Of a stretch of DNA of 64,000 nt, positions 53,006-60,619 are shown piece by piece. A program made the translations under genes and the position numbers. The stretch covers positions 3,162,001-3,226,000 of the forward strand of contig OZ244777.1 of assembly GCA_965219495.1 (NCBI GenBank). The letters run 5' to 3'. The number at the start of each line of letters is the position of its first letter. Within the stretch, counting starts at the first letter, position 1. This DNA is from CAZPXZ01 sp965219495. Its GTDB lineage: Bacteria > Pseudomonadota > Alphaproteobacteria > Rhodobacterales > CAZPXZ01. The notes under the pieces are model-generated. The model did no database searches, had not been told where the DNA came from, and saw only the letters and a program-made list of their open reading frames with translations.

Positions 53006-53032
53006 AATATAGAGCAAACCATAGCGTGTCAA
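53006..53032 (-). promoter_or_regulatory. Promoter of the brnTA operon
   Basis: On the minus strand a perfect TTGACA (53032-53027) is followed after 15 bp by TATATT (53011-53006) or after 17 bp by TATTTG. It lies about 60 bp upstream of the 40-codon ORF and 120 bp upstream of brnT. Confidence 0.6.
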
Positions 53033-53517
53033 CATCGTGCAGTCGGGATCTCCGTACCGCTTCCACCGATGGCGCATGGGGATCATTCAGGGAAAACGGA
53101 CCCGAAATCCCGGGCATACTGGCCCGGAGCGTAACGGATCGCCGGAGAGGCCGGAATTTGGGCCGTACGGGCCGGAAAGCGCGGGCCGCACGAAAGCAAA
53201 ACCCTCGGAAGCCCGGGAAAGCCGCTGTGCGGCGATCCTGGAGGGGCGAATTGCCGGAGCGGCGGTTATTCAGCTCAAATACCGCTGATTTCGTGTCCGT
53301 TGACTGAATGGCAATGGGAATTGCCACTTTTCTGCTTGGCAGGCTCCGGTCGGGCGCACTTCGTCGCCGCCTTGCGCTCCGAAGGCGGGCTTCAGCTCCA
53401 TAGACGCATTCTTACGGATCGACCTCCGCATCCGGATCTCCCGCCGCCAACGCGTTCATGTACGCGAGGCAGAGGTCGCGGGAGCGGTAACGGCCGTGGG
53501 ACGCGGTTTGCTCAAAG
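53033..53517. other. Gap upstream of the brnTA promoter
   Basis: No supported gene; possibly the decayed 5' part of the helicase-associated pseudogene that follows on the plus strand. Confidence 0.35.
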
Positions 53518-53851
53518 TCCGAAGTGATTATCGCGGACCATCTCGCCAACAATGGAATCGAGTACGAATACGAGCGTCCGCTCACTATCGGGGGCTTCAC
53601 CAAATATCCGGATTTACCATCGAGGACATGGAATCGGGGTTGACGGTTTATTGGGAGCACTACGGATGTTGCATGTGCTCAGCTACCGAAGCCGGTGGGA
53701 AACGAAACGCGCATCGTACCGAACAAAAGGCATTCTGCCGCACGAAGAAGGGGGCGGCGAGAACGGCACACTGATGGTTACACGCGACGAAGCAAATGGA
53801 AGCATCGACTCCGCGAAGATCATCACCCTCATCACGGATGTGCTCGGCTGA
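53518..53851 (+). pseudogene. Decayed C-terminal nuclease-like domain of a helicase-type protein
   Basis: Three successive frames give one continuous domain: SEVIIADHLANNGIEYEYER, PLTIGGFTKYPD, then after a shift FTIEDMESGLTVYWEHYG, then after a second shift YRSRW...GILPHEEGGGENGTLM and SIDSAKIITLITDVLG. I recall this block as a C-terminal domain of some UvrD-like helicases; it resembles a PD-(D/E)XK fold (D-F-T-I-E). Two frameshifts and a missing 5' part make it a pseudogene. Confidence 0.5.
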
Positions 53852-53891
53852 CCTGAAACGAATACTCGATTAATTTGTTCGAGACACCACA

Positions 53892-54720
53892 CTAGTAGTC
53901 GTTGGCATGGCCATTAACGTAGAGAGCCTGGATGTCCTCGGTTACTGCGACGGCCTCACGGATGTGCGGACCAGTAAGGTCCGGGACACGCAAAGTGCCA
54001 TCATTCACCCGCGCGACCGATTCGATGCGGTGGAAAGGCTCGCCGAGCGCGGCGGCGAATTCGGCCAAGCCGCGCAACTTGGGAAGCGCGTCGGCGAGGT
54101 GATGGCCATTGGGATCGATGATGGAGACTCTCATTTTCTGGCTATCGCCGTGGAAGAAGACAAAGTCTGGACACATCCGACGCCAGTGGCCCTGAACGTT
54201 CTGGTAGGTAATCGCGAGGGCATCGCCAGTCGGGCGTGAAGGGTTCCGATACCATGCTTCGAATCCAGGGCGGCTCATCTCTCTGTCGAGAACCTCGATC
54301 TCCCACTGGTTCAGCGAGCCGATCGGGAAGTTACCGTTTCCGTCGGACACGAGATGTCCGTTTCGCGTCTCCAGCTTGATGCCGTCGGCGTTATCGGTCT
54401 CCTCGGTGCGGATGCGCGGCCGCTTGATCTCGATTACCTGGGACTTGGGCGACATGCCCTTGATCTCGTCGTAGACGGAGCGGCGTTAGTCTGACAGCTC
54501 CTTGATTGCAACCCGATACTCGACGAACCACTTCTTGCTAGGCTCGGCTGCTTCCCGATCGAGCTCGTCTGACACTCCCTGGACCTACGCAAGGGCAGCG
54601 ACCTTGACGTGGGCGTCAAACAGACCATCGTCATCCTCGACCCCTGTTGCGAGATGGTCAGCGTACTTGCGGGCGAGGTCCGCCGTGAGCACACCAGAGG
54701 CGGCCTTGAAGAGGCCTTTG
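53892..54720 (-). pseudogene. Decayed C-terminal part of a helicase/restriction-type gene
   Basis: The last 187 codons are open (MSPKSQVIEIKRPRIRTEE..., SLNQWEIEVLDREMSRPGFE, CPDFVFFHGDS, GHHLADALPKLRGLAEFA). Upstream in the same frame the coding pattern continues (KAASGVLTADLARKYADHLA, WFVEYRVAIKELSD) but is broken by a TAG and a TAA. The W.RR..PDF(V/I) pattern is reminiscent of the C-terminus of DEAD/DEAH helicase-nucleases such as type III restriction subunits. The upstream part is cut at the left end of IS copy 2 (about 54712). Confidence 0.45.
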
Positions 54721-55621
54721 CGCTGTTCCAACCCATTGGCTTGTTGAGCGTTTCACCGCGTTCAGATTCTCTTCACCCCAGGAATCCCCTGAATACGCCG
54801 TCAAACCGGCGAATTTCACCCCGCCGGCGGAATTTCCGCCCCACACCGCCCATGCTCCGGAATTGAGAAACTTGCAATAGTTTTCAGCCGGATATGAGAC
54901 CCTTCCCTGGTGTTTGCGGCCGTCATGTGCTAGAATAGGTGTGAATTAAAGAAGCAAGGTTCCACGGAGGGAACGACATGACAGCCTCAAGCAACCTACT
55001 CTTTTCCTGGGCGGATGTCGAACAGCGCCCCGAACTCCAGCGCCCGCAACGGGTGCTGGATGCGATGCCGGACGGCGACATCCTGGACGCGCTCGAAGAG
55101 CGGCGCGGGCACGGGCGCGACGATGATCCGGTGGTGGCGATGTGGCGGGCGATGCTGGCCGGCATCGTCTTCCAGCATGAATCCGCGCAATCGCTGCAGC
55201 GCAATTCGGCGCTGCTCGCACTCTGCGGATTTCCGGCGCTTCCCCGGCAGAGCGCGCCGAAGCGGGTGGTGTCGGAGGCGGACGGCTCGACGGTGATCTA
55301 CCTTCCGCAGCCGCTGCGCGATCCGGCGCCGGACGCCTGCAACTTCGGCCGGTTCCTGCGGGCGGTGATGGAACTGCAGGAGGAGCAGGGGATGATTGCC
55401 GCCATGATCCGGACGATGCGCGAGCAGCTGATGGAAGAAGCGGACGATTTCGGCGAGTTCCTCGGCTATGACGGCAAGGCGATGGAGAGCCATTCGACGG
55501 GCGCCAGCAACCGGGTCACGGGCAAGACCTCGGATCCGGACGCGGATTGGGGCAAGCACGAGACGCGCGGGATCCACGCCAAGACCGGCAAGCCCTGGAA
55601 GAAGATCAAGACTTGGTTCGG
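54712..55621 (+). mobile_element. Truncated insertion sequence, copy 2
   Basis: The same left end as 50716 onward, including the promoter region and ribosome site. Similarity to copy 1 stops at the shared TTCGG (51633-51637 in copy 1, 55617-55621 here), where the 300-bp repeat takes over. Its left boundary coincides with the break in the helicase-type pseudogene. Confidence 0.7.
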
Positions 55622-55697
55622 AACACGCGACTACCCGCTTCCGAATTTGGAGTTCTATATGGGAGAAGCAGGTGGCGAGAGTTACCGCCTGTTTTAA
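54978..55697 (+). pseudogene. DDE transposase, 3'-truncated, copy 2
   Basis: Closely similar to copy 1 for about 210 codons, including GYDGKAMESHSTG, with a 12-bp in-frame deletion (LLRELQRN becomes LQRN) that probably arose between two CTGC repeats. After KIKTWFG the frame runs into the 300-bp repeat and stops 25 codons later. It lacks most of the catalytic domain. Confidence 0.7.
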
Positions 55698-55916
55698 AGT
55701 TTCCTGTACTTGGTGCACGGGATCCTATTCTTCTTCGGGTGACTGAATAGCTTCGCCACGAACAGCCCGTGAATCCGTCTTCGCCCAAAGATAGCTCAAT
55801 CTCCCCGCCGAACCAAATTCGAAACTGAAACATCCTGTGTAACCAAGTTTAGTCCTCGGCATCTAATCCGATCACGCCAGCTGAACCAGACTTCGCCATA
55901 TCGAACGCTCCAGGTT
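55617..55916. repeat. 300-bp repeat, copy 2
   Basis: The ungapped partner of 50415-50714. Here it follows the truncated IS, whereas copy 1 precedes it, so the two loci look permuted. Both boundaries use TTCGG microhomology on the IS side. Confidence 0.9.
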
Positions 55917-56335
55917 AAACTAGGTCTTGATACCCGGCGCGGTTGTTCCGTCAGTCACAGCGTCGAACCCGACGTGAATTCGACCGCGCGCAATTCGTTC
56001 AGCACGGGCTCGTGCTCCCGGTCCGAGCAGGCAAACAAGAGGAAAGACCCCGGCGCCATCCGCCATGGCGTCAATACCGAGACCGTTTTGCGCGGGTATT
56101 TCGAGTGACCAAGTCTCCGGCATCAACGCAACTCATGACAATCGGCATTTCACAGCGATTGGTTCGAACCGGCTGCAGGCACGTCTGACTTGCCATGGGT
56201 CGCGTTAGAATGCGTAATGCAGGTGCCGATGTCCGACGGAAGTTTTGGATGTATGAGCCGAACGGGTTCTTGTTGACGGTTTCATGGCGCGCAACCATAA
56301 TTCAGATCAACACAATTCGAACCACAGGTATCCTG
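55917..56335. other. Gap before the nuclease/PIN pair
   Basis: A minus-strand frame (55920-56126) with GAGVFPLVCLLGPGARARAE might be a gene fragment, unidentified. The promoter of the following pair presumably lies at 56200-56330. Confidence 0.3.
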
Positions 56336-56794
56336 ATGTTCTCTCCTGCAGACCTCGCCCTGTACGATCGCAGTGGCCGGCTGACTGCCATCGCCGAGAT
56401 CAAGAACAAGCGCGGAACTTCTGGCGGATGGGCGGCCCAGACTCGACGAAACATGCTTGCCCATGGTGGATCATTTCGTGCGGATTTTTTCCTGCTTGTT
56501 ACGCCTGACAGATTCTATCTATGGAAGAATGCAGGCATAGATCCTGAACCGGTCCCGCCAACTTATGAAGCCGACGCACAACCGGAATTTGCGCCGTATT
56601 TCGAAAGCGCCGGCGTGGATCCCCTACGTATCAGCGGCCACGCATTTGAACTGCTCGTGGCGGCTTGGCTAGGCGATGTAATTCGATCGGATGGCAGGAC
56701 AGAAGAGATTGCCGAAGATCGAAGTTGGCTCGCCGACTCGGGTTTTGAAAACGCTGCCAGGAATGGAAGAATTGAATACGAAGGCGCGACGTGA
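56336..56794 (+). CDS. PD-(D/E)XK-like protein, first gene of a coupled pair
   Basis: A 152-residue protein: MFSPADLALYDRSGRLTAIA then EIKNKRGTSGGWAAQTRRN, followed by ADFFLLVTPDRFYLWK. The D-(x)n-A-E-I-K arrangement followed by a conserved hydrophobic strand fits the PD-(D/E)XK nuclease core seen in restriction-type proteins. The C-terminal half has GHAFELLVAAWLGDVIRSD. The frame is open upstream to 56195 without a good start. It overlaps the next gene as GTGA. Catalysis is inferred, not shown; it may instead be a DNA-binding member of the fold. Confidence 0.65.
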   Translation: MFSPADLALYDRSGRLTAIAEIKNKRGTSGGWAAQTRRNMLAHGGSFRADFFLLVTPDRFYLWKNAGIDPEPVPPTYEADAQPEFAPYFESAGVDPLRISGHAFELLVAAWLGDVIRSDGRTEEIAEDRSWLADSGFENAARNGRIEYEGAT

Positions 56795-57390
56795 ACGTCT
56801 ACGTTGAGTCGAATTTTGTGCTCGAACTTGCCTTTTTGCAGGAGCAAAGCGAGAGCTGTAACGAGATCCTGGGGCTGAGTAGCGCGAAGCGCGTACAACT
56901 CGTAGTGCCTGCCTATTCCCTGGCGGAACCGTACGAAACCCTCGCAAGGCGGCAGACGCGGCGTTTGCGCAAGAAAGAAGAACTCGATGCTGAACTTCGG
57001 GATATTTCTCGGACAGCGATTTATGCACATCGGTTTGGCGAGTTGACCGCTTTGATGATCAAAATCGTCGACGTAGAAGCTCAGCGCCTCGAAGAGATAC
57101 GCACTCATCTCGAGAAAACGGCCATCATCATACCGCTCAACACATCCGTTTTGGCTGAATCAAAGCAGTACCAGCGTGCATGTGGTTTTTCGCCTCAAGA
57201 TGCATTCGTCTATTCATCAATTCTTTTGCATCAGAAGAAATTTCCTTCGAAGCGGAGTTGTTTCTTGAACCGGAACTCGAACAATTTTGACGGTCAGAAT
57301 ATTGTAGACCAACTTGGCAGCTACAACTGTAAACGATTGCCCAGGTTTGATGCTGGCTATCGATTCATTTGCAAGGCACTTCGCGAATGA
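56791..57390 (+). CDS. PIN-like domain protein, second gene of a coupled pair
   Basis: A 199-residue protein starting with GTG: MNVYVESNFVLELAFLQEQS resembles the first strand of PIN-like nucleases, with Glu in place of the usual Asp. LVVPAYSLAEPYETLARRQ supplies the second acidic position, and GFSPQDAFVYSSIL, then FLNRNSNNFDGQNI, the third and fourth. An RNase role is possible. Tight coupling to the PD-(D/E)XK-like gene suggests one function. Base composition is lower in GC than the core genes. Confidence 0.65.
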   Translation: MNVYVESNFVLELAFLQEQSESCNEILGLSSAKRVQLVVPAYSLAEPYETLARRQTRRLRKKEELDAELRDISRTAIYAHRFGELTALMIKIVDVEAQRLEEIRTHLEKTAIIIPLNTSVLAESKQYQRACGFSPQDAFVYSSILLHQKKFPSKRSCFLNRNSNNFDGQNIVDQLGSYNCKRLPRFDAGYRFICKALRE

Positions 57391-57457
57391 TTGGGTGCCC
57401 TGGAATTCGACTCTGCCCAATATCTCGATTCTGAAGGGAACGCTGCGAATTCACCGT

Positions 57458-57810
57458 TCAGCCCAGCATGGTGTTGGGAAGGAAGAGGGATAACTGCGGA
57501 AATGCAACCAGGACGATCAGGCAGGCCATCATCGCAGCCCAGAACGGCAAGATTCCCGCGTAAATGTCGCGCATGGGGACATCCCGCTCCACGCCTTTCA
57601 CGACAAACACGTTCATGCCGACCGGCGGGCTGATCAGCGCCATCTCCAGGATCACCACCATTACGACGCCGAACCAGATTCTCAAATCACTGGAATCTGG
57701 CCGTAGGCTCAGGAAGGCTGGAATTTCGGATCGTTCGATGATCGGCAAGACGATGGGGAGAATGAGAACAATCATCGCAAATCCGTCGAGAAACGTGCCC
57801 AATGCAATGG
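57458..57810 (-). pseudogene. dctM: TRAP transporter large permease (DctM), 3' fragment
   Basis: The C-terminal 115 codons of a DctM-type permease: IALGTFLDGFAMIVLILPIV, RIWFGVVMVVILEMALISPP, VGMNVFVVKGV and DIYAGILPFWAAM, the usual ending. It is cut at its 5' side by the left end of the IS1595-family transposon at 57811. The rest of dctM is not found at the other end of the transposon, so part was deleted. Confidence 0.85.
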
Positions 57811-57833
57811 GGCTTATACGCCTAACTAGCCAA
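57811..57833 (+). repeat. Terminal inverted repeat, left, of the IS1595-family transposon
   Basis: Contains GGCTTATACG and AACTAGCCAA; inverted partner at 60363-60385 with three mismatches in the middle. Confidence 0.75.
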
Positions 57834-57840
57834 CCGCCGC

Positions 57841-58017
57841 TCAAGTCGTTGCGGCTGCTGGCGGTTTCCGGCCCGGCTTCCGCAGCGACGGATCGGGCTG
57901 TTTGACATTGGAGAAGAAGGCCCGCGCGGCGCGTTCTGGCGTCGCGTCCAGCTTGACGATGCGGGTGGGCGGCCGCCCCTTCGGCTTGTGCTCGCTCTTC
58001 GGCTTCCTCGCCGTCAT
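57841..58017 (-). CDS. Small basic passenger protein
   Basis: A 58-residue Lys/Arg/Pro-rich protein (MTARKPKSEHKPKGRPPTRI, then VKLDATPERAARAFF and PDPSLRKPGRK). It overlaps the stop of the nuclease-like gene as ATGA and ends 8 bp before the inverted end. It looks like a conserved small accessory protein, possibly nucleic-acid binding; function unknown. Confidence 0.65.
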   Translation of the reverse strand: MTARKPKSEHKPKGRPPTRIVKLDATPERAARAFFSNVKQPDPSLRKPGRKPPAAATT

Positions 58018-58688
58018 GGTCCGGCCTCCCCTGTCAGGATCGAAAACAGCCGTTCCTTGAAGCGGGCATTTACCCGCTCGACGGCGTCGGCGACGGGCCA
58101 GTTGAAATGCCCGTCCAACTCGTCTTTCGTCAGGCTGAACGGCTTACGGATCGAGCATTGGCCGTAGTAGAAGATGATATGCGTGCTGGCCTCAGCTACC
58201 TCCAAGCCGCGAGACTGGCCATAGGAGCGCAAGAGGATTTGCAGGCAGAGCAAGTCGCGAAGGATTGAGCGGCGCTTCCCGGCATCATGTAAACCGGACC
58301 CGCGCTTTACCTCGTATGCTCGAATTCGGCGGCTCTTGGCCTCATAGACGATGGCATCGACTTGAAGCGCTCTATGCCCCTCCCGATCGGCCGTTTCGGA
58401 ACCGAAGACATCTTCCGGGCGGCCTATGGCGCTGTCCACGATATGGTCCGCTGTGCTTGTCACCTGGAAGGCTCTGTCGTCCCATGCCTCGAAGGCCGGA
58501 TTGAGCTTCAGCTGTTCGAGGATCGCCCGCTCAATGATGAAGCCGTGCCGCTTGTAGCCGGAACTCATCACGCTCACGATCTTGGAGAAGTGCGGGCCGG
58601 CAATCGGGTCTGAGCGGAACTTGCGAGCATTGAGCCGTTGAATGGTCGCCTCGACTTCCTGCTCCATGATGGCGACCAAATCAGGCAT
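58014..58688 (-). CDS. PD-(D/E)XK-like nuclease, transposon passenger
   Basis: A 224-residue protein. The core LQVDAIVYEAKSRRIRAYEV followed by KRGSG gives D-x(15)-E-V-K, the PD-(D/E)XK signature, after an N-terminal helical part with SGYKRHGFIIERAILEQL. Overlaps the methyltransferase gene by 8 bp and the small gene by 4 bp. With the methyltransferase it resembles a type II restriction-modification pair, with this as the restriction subunit; no direct match to a named enzyme. Confidence 0.65.
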   Translation of the reverse strand: MPDLVAIMEQEVEATIQRLNARKFRSDPIAGPHFSKIVSVMSSGYKRHGFIIERAILEQLKLNPAFEAWDDRAFQVTSTADHIVDSAIGRPEDVFGSETADREGHRALQVDAIVYEAKSRRIRAYEVKRGSGLHDAGKRRSILRDLLCLQILLRSYGQSRGLEVAEASTHIIFYYGQCSIRKPFSLTKDELDGHFNWPVADAVERVNARFKERLFSILTGEAGP

Positions 58689-59331
58689 GATCGAACAGTC
58701 CGTGTTGCGCTACTTCCGGCGCGCCTCGCAAGAAGCTGTCGCAATAATCGCTGTCGCGTTCCAGCACCTTCCGGCAAGGCGGTATCCATGATCGGCGCGG
58801 ACCGTCCGATTGAGCCTGCATCCATACGATCCACGCATAGCCGGTCGCGGTTGACGCTTTTTGGTCCACGCGCCCTTTCACCATCGGAACCCGCTCGCTG
58901 AATTGCGCCACCACGGCGGGCGGGAAGACCGAAAAGAGGCGCTCATAGCGCCCCACGCTTTCGAGGAAGACCGTGCGCACAAGCATTGCCACGCCGAGAC
59001 GGGCAATCGGCCGCGCCCGCTCAATGAAGTCTTCCGCCCGCCGAAAGGGCGGGTTCGTGATAACCCAATCGAACGACCCGGCCGCAGGGAGCGGTTTCAG
59101 GAAGTCCGCCATTCGGGCGAAGCCGTAATCGTGAATGTCGCTGGACCCAACCGTGCCGAAATACTCGTCAAGCGCCTGCGACATGTATCCGCGGCCGCAG
59201 GCGGGCTCCAAGACGGTGAGCGCATCGGCCTCATCCCCGGCCTGAATGACATGCTCGATGAGCGCGCGCGTCGCTCATGGCGGCGTCGGGAAGTCGTCGA
59301 GGCTGTCCGACGCCTCGACGCGCTGCGCCAT
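58681..59331 (-). pseudogene. DNA methyltransferase, passenger, interrupted by a TGA codon
   Basis: A 217-codon frame starting MAQRVEASDSLDDFPTPP, then TGA (59275-59277), then ATRALIEHVIQAG and the SAM-binding LEPACGRGYMSQALDEYFG. The catalytic motif is DWVITNPPF. Homologues that I recall read DFPTPPWATRAL, so the TGA replaces a Trp codon by one base change. The part after the stop could be made from TTG 59211 or ATG codons but would lack the N-terminus. It starts 28 bp after the transposase. Confidence 0.75.
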
Positions 59332-59359
59332 GACGGCGTGCGAAGTGTTCTGCGCCACC

Positions 59360-60304
59360 TCACGCCACCAAGTCGGCATAGCGGAGCCTCTTGCCAACAA
59401 TCGCGCGGGCGAGGAACGCCATTTGGTCCAGCGTGTCCATGTCCCGGATGTTGTTGCGGCCCGTGAACTCGGCCACATACCGGTCAAGATGCTTGTCGGA
59501 AAGGTGGTGGAAAGTGCCGTGGTAGCCGCGCTTGAACAGGCTCCAGAATGCCTCCATGCCGTTCACCGTCGCCTCCCCGCGCACATACTCCCCGGCGCTA
59601 TGGTTCACCGATTCGCGCTGGCGCGGAAGGCGGTTATACGCAGTCGATTCGTCGGTATAGACGGTCGCGGCAGCCTCGGTCCGGTCGGTGACGAACTTCT
59701 GGAGCGTCGCCGCGTCCGTCCGCTCCACGACCGCTGCGCTGACCTGCTTGCTCTCCCGGTCCTTGACGCCCGCGACGATGGCCTTCCCGACGCTCCCGCG
59801 CCCCGTCAGGTGCTTCCGCTTCTTCGCATGCATGTTCTTGCGCTTCCCGCCCACGGCGGTTTCGTCTGCCTCTACGGGGCCGGGGAACGGTTGGTCGAAG
59901 CCGCCCATGAAGCCTTCGCGGATGCGCTGCATGAGAAACCATGCCGTCGCCTGCCGGATACCGACTTCGCGGGAGAGCTTCATGCTGCTCGTGCCCTTGA
60001 TGCCGGTTGTCATCATGTAGAAGGCGATGGCCCACTTCTGGAAGCCGAGCTTGCTGGCCTGCATCGCCGTGCCCTTGCGGACCGAGAAATGCGCCCGGCA
60101 ATCCCGGCAACGGTAGGGCATGGGCCTGCGGCTGGCGACGACGGCGCAATTGAGTGAGCCGCAGTCCGGGCAATACCGCGCGCCGCCCGGCCAGCGCTGT
60201 TCCTCGAACCACTTCTCGGCCGCTGCATCGTCGGGGAACCGCTTCAACAGCTCCATGACCGTCATGCCTGTGCGGTGCGAGCGTCCCGGTGCTTTCTGTG
60301 TCAT
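59360..60304 (-). CDS. IS1595-family transposase
   Basis: A 314-residue transposase. The N-terminal zinc ribbon reads YCPDCGS...YRCRDCRAHFSVRKGT. The DDE-type core has VEADETAVGGKRKN, VYTDESTAYNRL and NGMEAFWSLFKRGYHGTFHH, typical of ISXO2-like domains of IS1595. It is intact and near the right end of the element. Confidence 0.9.
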   Translation of the reverse strand: MTQKAPGRSHRTGMTVMELLKRFPDDAAAEKWFEEQRWPGGARYCPDCGSLNCAVVASRRPMPYRCRDCRAHFSVRKGTAMQASKLGFQKWAIAFYMMTTGIKGTSSMKLSREVGIRQATAWFLMQRIREGFMGGFDQPFPGPVEADETAVGGKRKNMHAKKRKHLTGRGSVGKAIVAGVKDRESKQVSAAVVERTDAATLQKFVTDRTEAAATVYTDESTAYNRLPRQRESVNHSAGEYVRGEATVNGMEAFWSLFKRGYHGTFHHLSDKHLDRYVAEFTGRNNIRDMDTLDQMAFLARAIVGKRLRYADLVA

Positions 60305-60362
60305 CGCCTGCCTCCAAACTGGATAGCATTGTGACTCAATTGCGGGATGCCGTCAACACCTT

Positions 60363-60385
60363 TTGGCTAGTTTTCCGTATAAGCC
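60363..60385 (-). repeat. Terminal inverted repeat, right, of the IS1595-family transposon
   Basis: TTGGCTAGTT and CGTATAAGCC blocks; inverted partner of 57811-57833. Confidence 0.75.
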
Positions 60386-60427
60386 TCCAAATTTGCACGC
60401 CGATCAGGGGTCAATGTTCAACGCCGA

Positions 60428-60456
60428 TTGACAGCCTACTGCGATAAATTTATAGA
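60428..60456 (+). promoter_or_regulatory. Sigma-70-like promoter of the ABC uptake operon
   Basis: A perfect TTGACA (60428-60433), 17-bp spacer and TATAGA (60451-60456). It lies 43 bp outside the transposon end and about 160 bp upstream of the binding-protein ATG, leaving a leader long enough for regulation; no known riboswitch was recognised in it. Confidence 0.65.
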
Positions 60457-60619
60457 ATTCCCATCAGCAATGTGGTAATTGATATTTGTCAACGCCCTAA
60501 CCTCCGGCTGCTCAGCTTTGGAGGGGCATGGCGCTGTGAGATGTGCCATCGAAAAACGCGGGTAGATCAAGTCGCGCAGCATGGCCAATGGGCGTCCAAT
60601 CTGCTTGGAAGGAACTACA

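Larger units (their letters stand above)
57811..60385 (-). mobile_element. IS1595-family transposon with restriction-modification-like passenger genes
   Basis: A 2575-bp element bounded by inverted ends: 57811-57833 and 60363-60385 match at 20 of 23 positions (TTGGCTAGTT and CGTATAAGCC blocks). It carries four minus-strand genes: transposase, methyltransferase-like, nuclease-like and a small basic protein, packed with overlaps. No 8-bp target duplication typical of the family was found at the two flanks, which suggests later rearrangement. Confidence 0.75.

Noticed and set aside
59275..59277. Possible TGA recoding to Trp or selenocysteine
   Set aside because: Many intact genes in the window end in TGA, and no selenocysteine-type hairpin or Cys homology occurs here; a point nonsense mutation is simpler.
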